Assembly: GCA_023253615.1 (NCBI GenBank)
Contig: JALRFZ010000429.1
Coordinates: forward strand, 1 to 12,141
DNA: 12,141 nt
DNA from: Verrucomicrobiales bacterium
Lineage (GTDB): Bacteria > Verrucomicrobiota > Verrucomicrobiia > Verrucomicrobiales > DEV007
Reading direction: 5' to 3'
The notes under the pieces are model-generated. The model did no database searches. It had not been told where the DNA came from and saw only the letters and a program-made list of their open reading frames with translations. Positions 1 to 6,652 of this stretch are shown in pieces. The position numbers and the translations under genes were made by a program. Each line of letters starts with the position of its first letter. Within the stretch, counting starts at the first letter, position 1.

Positions 1-1
1 C

Positions 2-235
2 CGCGGCAATCTTCGCCGCGCCACGATCCGCTACGTCTATTCGGGAGTCTCTTACAATCCCGACGACGGCGAGGACATGTACGGGACCGGCCAGAAGATC
101 GTGCGCCTCGCGCGCCGCGGCTTCGCGAGACCGCGCCTCGACATGACGACGAGCGATGTCCTCCAGGAGCGTTCCGTCTTCGACGACGCGCTCTTCACCT
201 ACTGGCGCCGCTTCGGTTCTTATTCCGCCTTTTGA
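2..235 (+). CDS. Hypothetical protein, C-terminal part, paralogue of the next gene (5' end outside window)
   Basis: An open frame enters from the left edge and ends at TGA 233-235, giving 77 visible residues. I do not recognise the family. The visible part matches the C-terminal half of the protein at 333-809: about 35 of 60 aligned residues are identical, including shared RRATIR, YSGVS, NPD, RRG and ER-x-FDD blocks, with similar spacing. It ends in a short aromatic extension (TYWRRFGSYSAF) that the neighbour lacks. The two genes are in tandem, 97 bp apart, so they probably arose by duplication. By analogy with the neighbour this one is probably also secreted, but its N-terminus is not visible. 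The function is unknown. Confidence 0.75.
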   Translation, partial: RGNLRRATIRYVYSGVSYNPDDGEDMYGTGQKIVRLARRGFARPRLDMTTSDVLQERSVFDDALFTYWRRFGSYSAF

Positions 236-332
236 TCCGGCCCGATATGGAACGGGGAAGCCGGGCTTGCACTCCTCCGCCGCGGGGGCGAAAGTGGAAA
301 TGGATCCGCTTCACCCCCATCCTTCCACTGTC

Positions 333-809
333 ATGATCCCCCGTCTCCTCATCCTTGCCTCCGCCCTTTCCATCCTCACGCCCATGGCCGATGCCGCACC
401 GCTTTCCAGCGGCGATCTGCGCAGGCTCGGCTTCACCGGGAACTACCGCGGGGATGTGCAGGGCAACATCGCGGTCAAGAACGGATCGAATTTCGACAAT
501 TTCCGCGTCGACCAACGCGACAACGAGCAGCTCCCGCCGCGCAACCGGTCCGTCGTCACCGGTCCCTCGGGGCGCAACGGCTTCTTCCTGAATCTGCAGA
601 AGATCACCGGGAACGAACGCCGGGCCACCATCCGCCTTTTTTACTCGGGCGTTTCCCGGAACCCCGATTACGACGAGGACACCGTCGGCAGCGGCGTGAA
701 GATCATGAAAGTGCTCCGCCGGGGCACCTCCCGTCCCCAGTTCGAGATGAAGCTCACCGACAAGCTGGACGAGCGCGCCTTCGATGACGGCGAATATCTC
801 ACGATCTAG
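333..809 (+). CDS. Small secreted protein of unknown function, tandem paralogue
   Basis: A 158-residue protein. The start at ATG 333 is chosen because it opens a typical Sec signal peptide (MIPRLLILASALSILTPMADA, likely cut after residue 21). Longer in-frame starts at 156 and 300 add a low-complexity leader that would bury the signal peptide, and the one at 156 lies inside the upstream gene. The mature protein has about 137 residues, is rich in Arg, Asp, Asn and Gly, and has no Cys. It shows beta-strand-like alternation (NLQKITGNERRATIRLFYSG) and no recognisable catalytic motif. Its C-terminal half matches the truncated protein that ends at 235. No Shine-Dalgarno sequence is visible. It is 124 bp upstream of a sulfatase on the same strand, but nothing shows that they are cotranscribed. 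The family is not recognised. Confidence 0.7.
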   Translation: MIPRLLILASALSILTPMADAAPLSSGDLRRLGFTGNYRGDVQGNIAVKNGSNFDNFRVDQRDNEQLPPRNRSVVTGPSGRNGFFLNLQKITGNERRATIRLFYSGVSRNPDYDEDTVGSGVKIMKVLRRGTSRPQFEMKLTDKLDERAFDDGEYLTI

Positions 810-933
810 CGGATCCGCGGGCTTCTCTTCAAGTGAGAGCGGCGAGGACGAGGTGACCGGACGCGCAACTTTCCGCGCACCCGGGGGTTTTGGCTTCCCC
901 GCGTCATCGCCGTGGCGGTAAAACATCTCCCTC

Positions 934-2553
934 ATGAATCGTCTCTCCCTACTCGCTCCGCTCTTCGCCCTGCTCGCACTGACCTCCGGCCAGGCCGCCG
1001 GAGAGACCTCCGCGAAACCCGCTCCGAGGCCGAATATCGTCTTTTTCTTCTGCGACGACCTCGCGACCCAGGCCATCAGCGCCTACGGGCACAAGCTCGG
1101 ACTGCTCGAGACGCCCCACATGGATCGTCTCGCGAAAGAGGGCATGCTCTTCGAGCGGTGCGTCGTGCCGAATTCGATCTGCGGACCGAGCCGGGCCGTC
1201 ATCCAGACCGGAAAATACAGCCACCTCAATGGATTTTACCACAACGGGAGCCGCTTCGACGGATCCCAGCAGACTTTCGTGAAGCTCCTCAAGGAAGCCG
1301 GCTACCAGACCGCGGTGATCGGCAAATGGCATCTCGTGAGCGACCCGGTGGGCTACGATCACTGGCACATCCTCCCCGGCCAGGGCGCCTACTACAATCC
1401 GCCGATGATCCGGGACGGCGAGCAGGTGAAACACCACGGCTACACCACCGACCTCATCAGCGAATTCTCGATTGAATGGCTCAAACAGCGCGACAAGACG
1501 AAGCCCTTCCTCCTCATGACCCAGCACAAGGCGCCCCACCGCGAATGGGCGCCCGCCCTGCGCCACCTCGGTTGGAACGGTGATCGCGAATTCCCCGAAC
1601 CCGCGACCCTCTTCGACGACTACTCCGGCCGTGGCATCGCCGAACTCGAACAGGACATGACCCTCGCGAAGACCTTCACGGAACGCGATGCGAAGCTCAT
1701 CCCCACCCCCGGCCTCACTCCTGAACAACTCGCGCAGTGGAATGCCTACTACGAGCCGCGCAACGCGGCCGTCGCGGATCTTTCCGGCAAGGAACTCGTG
1801 CGTTGGCGCTACCAGCGTTACATGCACGACTACCTCGGCACGGTGAAGGCCGTCGACGAGGCAATGGGCGCGTTGCTCGACACCCTCGAGGCCGAAGGCA
1901 TCGCCGACGAGACCCTCGTCGTGCTCTCGTCCGACCAGGGCTTCTACCTCGGCGAGCACGGCTGGTTCGACAAACGCTGGATCTACGAGGAGTCGCTGAC
2001 GACCCCGCTCGTCGCCAGCTGGCCGGGCGTGATCGCACCCGGCGCGCGCGGCGAGGGCATGGTCTCGATCATCGATTTTCCCGAAACCTTTCTCGAGGCG
2101 GCAGGCCTGCCCGTGCCCGACGACATGCAGGGCCGGAGTCTCATGCCTTTCTTCCGATCCGGCGGAAAAGCGCCCGACGACTGGCGCACCAGTTTCTACT
2201 ACCACTACTACGAGTATCCCGGCCCCCACAGCGTGCGGAAACACTACGGTGTCGTCACGGGCCGCTACAAGCTCTTCCACTTCTACGAGCCCGAAACGAA
2301 CTACTGGACCCTGATCGACCGCGAAAAGGACCCTGACGAAATGACCAACGTCTACGGCAACGGCGATTATGCCGCCGTGCAGGCGGAGTTGCACGCCGAG
2401 CTCGAGCGCCTCCGCGCCGAGCTGAAAGTGCCCGAGCAGGATGCCCCGGAATCCTACCTGCGCCCCGGTCAAGGCGGCGGCAAGGGGAAAGGAAAAGGGA
2501 AGGAGAAAGCCAAGGAAAAGGCCAAGGCGCCGCGCGCGGCAAAAGCCGGATGA
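934..2553 (+). CDS. Exported sulfatase (alkaline phosphatase fold) with basic C-terminal tail
   Basis: A 539-residue type I (formylglycine) sulfatase that hydrolyses sulfate esters, probably on a polysaccharide, outside the cytoplasm. Residues 1-22 form a Sec signal peptide. The sulfatase core starts at PNIVFFFCDD (34-42), with metal-binding Asp41/Asp42. C83-G-P-S-R is the canonical C-x-P-S-R motif for conversion of Cys83 to formylglycine. GKWHL (130-134) supplies Lys131 and His133. H202, D334/Q335 and K347 fit the remaining active-site positions; Gln335 stands where many family members have Asn. Residues about 430-500 resemble the usual sulfatase C-terminal subdomain. The last 30 residues are a Gly/Lys-rich tail with 9 Lys. 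The SDQGFYLGEHGW block recalls GlcNAc-6-sulfatase or mucin-desulfating-type enzymes, but the substrate cannot be assigned. Start: ATG 934 opens the signal peptide directly; no Shine-Dalgarno. It converges on the small gene at 2573. Confidence 0.93.
   Translation: MNRLSLLAPLFALLALTSGQAAGETSAKPAPRPNIVFFFCDDLATQAISAYGHKLGLLETPHMDRLAKEGMLFERCVVPNSICGPSRAVIQTGKYSHLNGFYHNGSRFDGSQQTFVKLLKEAGYQTAVIGKWHLVSDPVGYDHWHILPGQGAYYNPPMIRDGEQVKHHGYTTDLISEFSIEWLKQRDKTKPFLLMTQHKAPHREWAPALRHLGWNGDREFPEPATLFDDYSGRGIAELEQDMTLAKTFTERDAKLIPTPGLTPEQLAQWNAYYEPRNAAVADLSGKELVRWRYQRYMHDYLGTVKAVDEAMGALLDTLEAEGIADETLVVLSSDQGFYLGEHGWFDKRWIYEESLTTPLVASWPGVIAPGARGEGMVSIIDFPETFLEAAGLPVPDDMQGRSLMPFFRSGGKAPDDWRTSFYYHYYEYPGPHSVRKHYGVVTGRYKLFHFYEPETNYWTLIDREKDPDEMTNVYGNGDYAAVQAELHAELERLRAELKVPEQDAPESYLRPGQGGGKGKGKGKEKAKEKAKAPRAAKAG
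2461..2550 (+). other. Codons for the Gly/Lys-rich basic tail of sulfatase 1
   Basis: A purine-rich, low-complexity stretch encodes residues 510-539 of the sulfatase at 934. The core GGGKGKGKGK block is followed by EKAKEKAK. The tail carries 9 Lys and 2 Arg against 2 Glu and has no hydrophobic residues, so it should be disordered and strongly cationic. A similar tail ends the sulfatase at 4247-5683. Confidence 0.8.
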
Positions 2554-2572
2554 GGGGAGTCCCGCCGCGGTC

Positions 2573-2740
2573 TCAGCCGAGCAGGCCGAGCGCACCGACC
2601 ACGATCAGGTAGACCGCGACGATTTTCGCGAGGAGATCGGGCTTCATCAGGATGAGGATGCCCGCCACCAGCGCGGCGACGGGGCCGATCGCCGGGTGGA
2701 GCGGCACGATGGCGGCGAGGGATTGAGTGATTTCGATCAT
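2573..2740 (-). CDS. Small membrane protein, DUF3096-like
   Basis: A 55-residue protein. The start is ATG 2740-2738 (MIEITQSLAAIVPLHP). A longer in-frame start at 2908 would add a hydrophilic leader lying inside the neighbouring sulfatase gene, so it is rejected. The sequence has two hydrophobic segments, about residues 17-31 (AIGPVAALVAGILIL) and 37-53 (LLAKIVAVYLIVVGALG), joined by a short MKPD turn. The LVAGILIL-x-KPDLL and IVAVYLIVVGALGLL blocks match what I recall of the DUF3096 family, small two-helix membrane proteins of unknown function. Its stop lies 19 bp from the stop of the convergent sulfatase at 934. The minus-strand sulfatase ending at 2847 is 106 bp upstream. It may be cotranscribed with that gene or have its own promoter. 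Confidence 0.75.
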   Translation of the reverse strand: MIEITQSLAAIVPLHPAIGPVAALVAGILILMKPDLLAKIVAVYLIVVGALGLLG

Positions 2741-2846
2741 GGTAGTCCGGGGGTTCGAATCGGGACAAGGCTTTCGCCAAGTGACTTCATCGTATCGGGA
2801 AAGCGCACCGGTGTCGAGAGCGAGGGCGCGGCTCCGCCGTGAAACC

Positions 2847-4250
2847 TCAATGGTCCCGGAAAGGTCCCCTCGGCTCGGATTCGTCCATTTCCTTCCTCCA
2901 CGCCGCAAATCGCCCGAGCATCATCCGCAGCACCTCCGGCTTCTCCGTGGACAAATCGTGTTCTTCGGCCGGATCCGCCGCAAGGTCGAAGAGACCCCGT
3001 CCCTTCGCGGATTCGACCCACTTCCATTGCCCGACGCGCGCGGCCTTGTCGCCGCGACGCTGCCAGAACATCTCCGCCCGCGGTGACGCCATCCCGCCCC
3101 GCAGCACCGGGAGCAGGTCGAAGCCATCGAGTTTCAAACCCTCAGGCGCCGGCGTGCCTGTCGCGGCGAGAAGGGTCGGCAGGATCTCGAGAGAGCTGAG
3201 GAATTCATCGGTGACTTTCCCCGCCGGCACCTTCCCCGGCCAGCGCATCAGAAAGGGCACGCGCAGACCACCCTCCCACATCGTCGACTTCGAGCCGCGC
3301 AGCGGGGCATTGCCACCGTTGCCGCTGCCGCCGTTGTCGGAGAGAAAGATCACGATCGTCTCCTCCGTTTCCCCGGCGTCTTCGATCGCCTCGAGGACGC
3401 GTCCGATCGCCGTGTCCATGCGCGTCACGGCGGCGAAATAACGGGCGAGTTTTTCCTCCTTCACGAGGCCGCGGTATTTCGCGACCTCCTCCTCCGGTGC
3501 CTGCACCCCGGGTTTCTCACCGCCGTTGTCTTCGGCGAGGGTCGAGGCGCTGTGCGGGGCGTTGAAGGCGAGGTAGAGAAAAAACGGAGCCTTCCCCGCA
3601 TGCTCTTTCACGAACGCGACGGCTTCGCGCTCGAAGACGCCGGTGACGTAGGTCCCCTTGTCCTCCTCCGTGCGCGCATTGCCGCGGAAGAGCGAGGGAA
3701 TGCCGTAACGCTCGTGCGTGTAGTAGTCGATCCCGTTGTTGCCATGGCCGTAAAAGAAATCGAAGCCGCGCTGCAGCGGCAGGTAACGTTTCGCCTGGCC
3801 CATGTCCCACTTGCCGACGACGCCGTTGACGTAGCCGGACTTCCGCAGGTGATCGCCGATGGTGAGCTCCTTCGGATCGAGGCCGAGGATCATCTCGGGT
3901 GAGACGGCGTATTCTTCCGCGGTGAAGCGGTGGCCGTAATTGACGAGGTCGTTGCGCACCATGTCGTATAGCCCGTTGCGCTGCGGGTACCGTCCGGTGA
4001 GGAGACTGCCGCGCGAGGGCGTGCAGGCGGGCCAGGTGACGTAGAAATTCGTCGCCCGCGTCCCCTCCGCGGCGAGCCGGTCGAGAGCGGGTGTCCGGAT
4101 CGGCTTGATCCCCAGGCAACCGAGGTCCGTCCATCCCTGGTCGTCGCTGATGATGAGGAGGACGTTGGGTTTGTCGTCTCCGCCGACAAGAGTGCCGGCG
4201 TGGAACCAACCTGACAAAACAACCAAAACCGGAAAAATCCCGCGCATCAT
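2847..4250 (-). CDS. Exported arylsulfatase-like sulfatase with Asp in place of the conserved GKWH histidine
   Basis: A 467-residue type I sulfatase of the arylsulfatase A / GalNAc-6-sulfatase-like kind. Residues 1 to about 23 form a Sec signal peptide. The core begins PNVLLIISDDQGWTDLG, with metal ligands Asp36/Asp37. C76-T-P-S-R is the formylglycine motif, followed by LLTGRYPQRNG. Asp305/Asn306 (SDNGG), His233 (NAPHS) and Lys321 (RGSKSTMWEGG) fit the other active-site positions. The usual GKWH motif reads GKWD (147-149), and the codon GAC at 3806-3804 is clear in the sequence. No basic tail is present. Its ATG overlaps the TGA of the upstream sulfatase (ATGA, 4250-4247), so the two are probably translationally coupled in one transcript. 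A second ATG follows immediately, so either could serve as the start. The substrate is unknown. Confidence 0.92.
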   Translation of the reverse strand: MMRGIFPVLVVLSGWFHAGTLVGGDDKPNVLLIISDDQGWTDLGCLGIKPIRTPALDRLAAEGTRATNFYVTWPACTPSRGSLLTGRYPQRNGLYDMVRNDLVNYGHRFTAEEYAVSPEMILGLDPKELTIGDHLRKSGYVNGVVGKWDMGQAKRYLPLQRGFDFFYGHGNNGIDYYTHERYGIPSLFRGNARTEEDKGTYVTGVFEREAVAFVKEHAGKAPFFLYLAFNAPHSASTLAEDNGGEKPGVQAPEEEVAKYRGLVKEEKLARYFAAVTRMDTAIGRVLEAIEDAGETEETIVIFLSDNGGSGNGGNAPLRGSKSTMWEGGLRVPFLMRWPGKVPAGKVTDEFLSSLEILPTLLAATGTPAPEGLKLDGFDLLPVLRGGMASPRAEMFWQRRGDKAARVGQWKWVESAKGRGLFDLAADPAEEHDLSTEKPEVLRMMLGRFAAWRKEMDESEPRGPFRDH

Positions 4251-5683
4251 TTTTCTCTTTTTCCTTTTTTCCCTCCCTTGCCTCCACCTTTGCCTTTGCC
4301 TTTTCCACCACCTCCCGGCAGGTCCTTCGCCTCCTCCTTCGGCAGGTAGGAAGCGAGATCCTTCTTCGTCTCCACGAGTTTCGGATCTCCGGCGAGATTG
4401 GCATACTCCAGCGGATCACTCGCGTGATCGTAGAGTTCCTCGCTGCCGTCGGAGTAGCGGATGTAGCGCCAGTCGCCGAAACGGATGCTGTGGTTGCCGC
4501 GTCCGTGCGTGGTCATGGCGGGCTGGTCCCAGTCGGCGGCGGGATCCGCGAGGATGGGGCTCATGTCGAAGCCCTCGAGATGTTCCGGACGGGACAATCC
4601 CGCGGCCGAAGCGAGCGTGGGAAAAACGTTCAGGTAGTCGACCGGCCAATCGCAGGTCTTCCCTACGGGCGTGATCCCCGGCACTTTCCAGATGTGGACG
4701 GTGCGGGTCGGCTCCTCCCAGAGGGCGAACTTCCGCCAGTGCGATTTCTCCCCGAGGCTCCAGCCGTGGTCGCTCCAGAGGCAGATGATGGTGTCATCCT
4801 TTTTCGGCGAACTCTCCAGCGCGTCGAGGAGGCGTCCGATCTCGTAATCGCAGTAGGCGATCGTGGCGAGGTAAGCCTGCACCGCCTCTTTCCAGCGGCC
4901 TGATTCGAGGATCTTCGCGTGGTCGCCCTGCGGTCCCGCCATTTTCACTCCGGCGGGCGGGACATCGTCGAGGTCGTCCTCGCGGTGCGGGGGCAGCTCG
5001 ATGGATTCGAGCGGGAAGAGGTCGAACCACTCCTTCGGCACGCTGAAGGGCATGTGCGGCTTCACGAGACCGCAGGCGATGAAAAAGGGCTGATCGCCCT
5101 CCTCTTTCATCCGTTCGATGCACCAGTCGACGACGGCGTGGTCGGGCATTTCCTCGTTCGTATTGGCAAGCGGATAAAACTCGATGCCGCCGACACCCTT
5201 GTCCGGAGCCGAGGGATGCGGCGTGAGCTTTCCTCCTTTGCCGTCGAAATACTCCGTCCACTCGCCGCCGCGATCACCGGCCCCATGGTAGATCTTGCCG
5301 GCTCCATAAACACGGTAGCCGTTTTGGAAAAAGTGCGAGTTCAGCAACTGGTCCTCGCGGATCCCGGGACGCCAGTTCTGCGCGTTCACGTAGCACCCCG
5401 TCGTGCTCGGTCGCATCCCGGACATCAGCGAAGCCCGCGAGGGATTGCAGGCCGGGGCGGTGCAATAGGCGCTCGTGAAAGAAAGGCCCGCGGCGGCGAG
5501 ACGGTCAAGGTTGGGTGTTTTCGTCTGCGGGTTGCGCCCGAGATGGCCGACCCAGTGATTGAGGTCGTCGATGGCGATGAAGAGGACGTTGGGCTTCTTC
5601 TTTTCCTTCCCCTCCGCCGCCGTTCCGGGGAGAGCGGCGGCAAGGAGGAGCAGAATGAGGGCGGGGACTTTCGGGAAGGACAT
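4247..5683 (-). CDS. Exported iduronate-2-sulfatase-like sulfatase with basic C-terminal tail
   Basis: A 478-residue type I sulfatase. ATG 5683-5681 is chosen because it opens a Sec signal peptide (SFPKVPALILLLLAAALPGTAA). The frame stays open upstream to 6619, but only by running antisense through the SDR gene. The motifs follow iduronate-2-sulfatase closely: Asp39/Asp40 in FIAIDDLNHW; C79-N-P-S-R for formylglycine; the GAGKIYHG variant of GKWH with Lys130 and His133; KPH-MPF with His210; and SDHGWSLGEKSHW with Asp305/His306. This is the S1_7-type pattern as I recall it, which also includes choline-sulfatase-like enzymes; iduronate itself is not proven as substrate. Residues 456-478 form a Gly/Lys tail. 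It is the first gene of a pair with the sulfatase at 2847-4250, separated from the divergent SDR gene by 135 bp. Confidence 0.93.
   Translation of the reverse strand: MSFPKVPALILLLLAAALPGTAAEGKEKKKPNVLFIAIDDLNHWVGHLGRNPQTKTPNLDRLAAAGLSFTSAYCTAPACNPSRASLMSGMRPSTTGCYVNAQNWRPGIREDQLLNSHFFQNGYRVYGAGKIYHGAGDRGGEWTEYFDGKGGKLTPHPSAPDKGVGGIEFYPLANTNEEMPDHAVVDWCIERMKEEGDQPFFIACGLVKPHMPFSVPKEWFDLFPLESIELPPHREDDLDDVPPAGVKMAGPQGDHAKILESGRWKEAVQAYLATIAYCDYEIGRLLDALESSPKKDDTIICLWSDHGWSLGEKSHWRKFALWEEPTRTVHIWKVPGITPVGKTCDWPVDYLNVFPTLASAAGLSRPEHLEGFDMSPILADPAADWDQPAMTTHGRGNHSIRFGDWRYIRYSDGSEELYDHASDPLEYANLAGDPKLVETKKDLASYLPKEEAKDLPGGGGKGKGKGGGKGGKKGKREK
4250..4318 (-). other. Codons for the Gly/Lys-rich tail of sulfatase 3, also the likely ribosome-binding region of the next gene
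   Basis: The last 23 residues of the upstream sulfatase (PGGGGKGKGKGGG... ending KKGKREK) are encoded by an almost pure purine tract on the minus strand. They carry 8 Lys and 1 Arg against 1 Glu. The tract runs directly into the ATGA overlap. An AAGGA lies about 12 nt before the next ATG, a slightly long but usable Shine-Dalgarno spacing. Confidence 0.65.
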
Positions 5684-5818
5684 GAGAGGGTGGGATGGCG
5701 GACCTGACCGTGTCAAAACGAGCGGGCCTGGTCGAGACAAAATCCAGTCCAAGCCCGCCATCGACAAACCCCGCGATCTTTGCCAAGTTGCCCGCCGGAT
5801 CCCTTCCCCGTATTCCCC

Positions 5819-6607
5819 ATGAATCTCCATCTCCAGGACAAGGCCGTGCTCGTTTTCGCCTCCAGCGGTGGCATCGGCCGCGGTGTCGCCACCGAATTCG
5901 CCCGCGAGGGGGCGAAGGTCATGCTCTTCGCCCGCTCCGAAGACAAACTCGCCGCCACGGCCGAAGCGATCGCCGCGGAGACGGGCAATCGTCCGCTCTT
6001 CACCGTCGGCGATCTCACCAACGCGGCTTCGGTACAAGGGGTGATCGATCGCACCGTCGCCGAGTTCGGCGGTCTCTGGGCGCTTTTCAACAACACGGGC
6101 GGGCCTCCGGCGGGCGGCTTCGAGGCGTTTGACGATGCCGCCTGGCAGTCGGCCTTCGAACTCACCACGCTCGGCTACGTGCGCGCGATCCGCGCGGCGC
6201 TGCCGCATCTCCGCGCCGGAGGCGGGGGACGCATCGTGAACAATACCTCCGTCTCGACGAAGCAGGCGATCGATGGACTGCTCCTTTCGAATGTCTTCCG
6301 CAGCGGACTCGTCGGACTCGGGAAAAGCCTCGCCCGCGAGCTCGGCCGCGAAGGCATCCTCGTGAACACGGTGGGGGCGGGACGCATCGACAGCGACCGC
6401 ATCACCGCCCTCGACACGATCTGGGCGGAGAAGGCGGGCATCACCTACGACGCACAACGCGCCAAATCGCAGGCCTCCATCCCGCTCGGCAAGTACGGCG
6501 AACCGGCCGACTTCGCCCGCGCCGTGGTCTGGCTCTGCTCGGGGGCGAACGGTTATGTCACCGGACAGAATCTCCTCATCGACGGCGGGATGACGGAAGT
6601 CTACTGA
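5819..6607 (+). CDS. SDR-family protein lacking the catalytic Tyr-x3-Lys
   Basis: A 262-residue protein with the short-chain dehydrogenase/reductase fold. The start at ATG 5819 (MNLHLQDKAVLVFASSGGIG) puts the first beta-strand near residue 8, as is usual. The nucleotide-binding loop reads ASSGGIG (14-20) instead of T-G-x3-G-x-G. GDLTN (64-68), the NNTGG strand-4 motif (91-95), Ser144 in NNTSVS and the C-terminal VTGQNLLIDGG are all typical SDR features. At the catalytic site the usual YxxxK becomes S157-N-V-F-R161 before SGLVGLGKSLAREL, so both Tyr and Lys are missing. This pattern fits the 'BKR-like SDR-like' group, often annotated 3-oxoacyl-ACP reductase although its chemistry is unclear. 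No signal peptide, so cytoplasmic. It is divergent from sulfatase 3 and convergent with the isomerase-like gene at 6653. Confidence 0.88.
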   Translation: MNLHLQDKAVLVFASSGGIGRGVATEFAREGAKVMLFARSEDKLAATAEAIAAETGNRPLFTVGDLTNAASVQGVIDRTVAEFGGLWALFNNTGGPPAGGFEAFDDAAWQSAFELTTLGYVRAIRAALPHLRAGGGGRIVNNTSVSTKQAIDGLLLSNVFRSGLVGLGKSLARELGREGILVNTVGAGRIDSDRITALDTIWAEKAGITYDAQRAKSQASIPLGKYGEPADFARAVVWLCSGANGYVTGQNLLIDGGMTEVY

Positions 6608-6652
6608 CTTGCGCGACAAAACGCCGTGGGCGGGAGACCCGATCGACCGCCC

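Noticed and set aside
195..1076. Minus-strand open frame of 293 codons across the second small gene and sulfatase 1 start
   Set aside because: It spans an intergenic gap and two plus-strand signal peptides, and its translation has no recognisable domain.
949..2595. Long open frame antisense to sulfatase 1 (548 codons)
   Set aside because: It mirrors the codon bias of the sulfatase gene in GC-rich DNA. The predicted protein has no recognisable domain, while the plus strand encodes a complete sulfatase with all motifs.
2749..2766. tRNA T-arm-like string GGGTTCGAATC
   Set aside because: The flanking bases do not form the 5-bp T stem on either strand, and no anticodon arm or acceptor stem is present nearby.
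5711..5716. Perfect -35-like TTGACA on the minus strand upstream of sulfatase 3
   Set aside because: No -10-like sequence lies 15-19 bp downstream; the region there is C-rich. It cannot be supported as a promoter.
5684..6619. N-terminal extension of sulfatase 3 (frame open to 6619)
   Set aside because: It would lie antisense to the SDR gene and place the clear signal peptide 312 residues inside the protein.
6628..6652. Possible bidirectional terminator between the SDR and isomerase-like genes (GGGCGG / CCGCCC)
   Set aside because: It has only six pairs, a 13-nt loop and no T-run on either side, so it is too weak to call in this GC-rich DNA.
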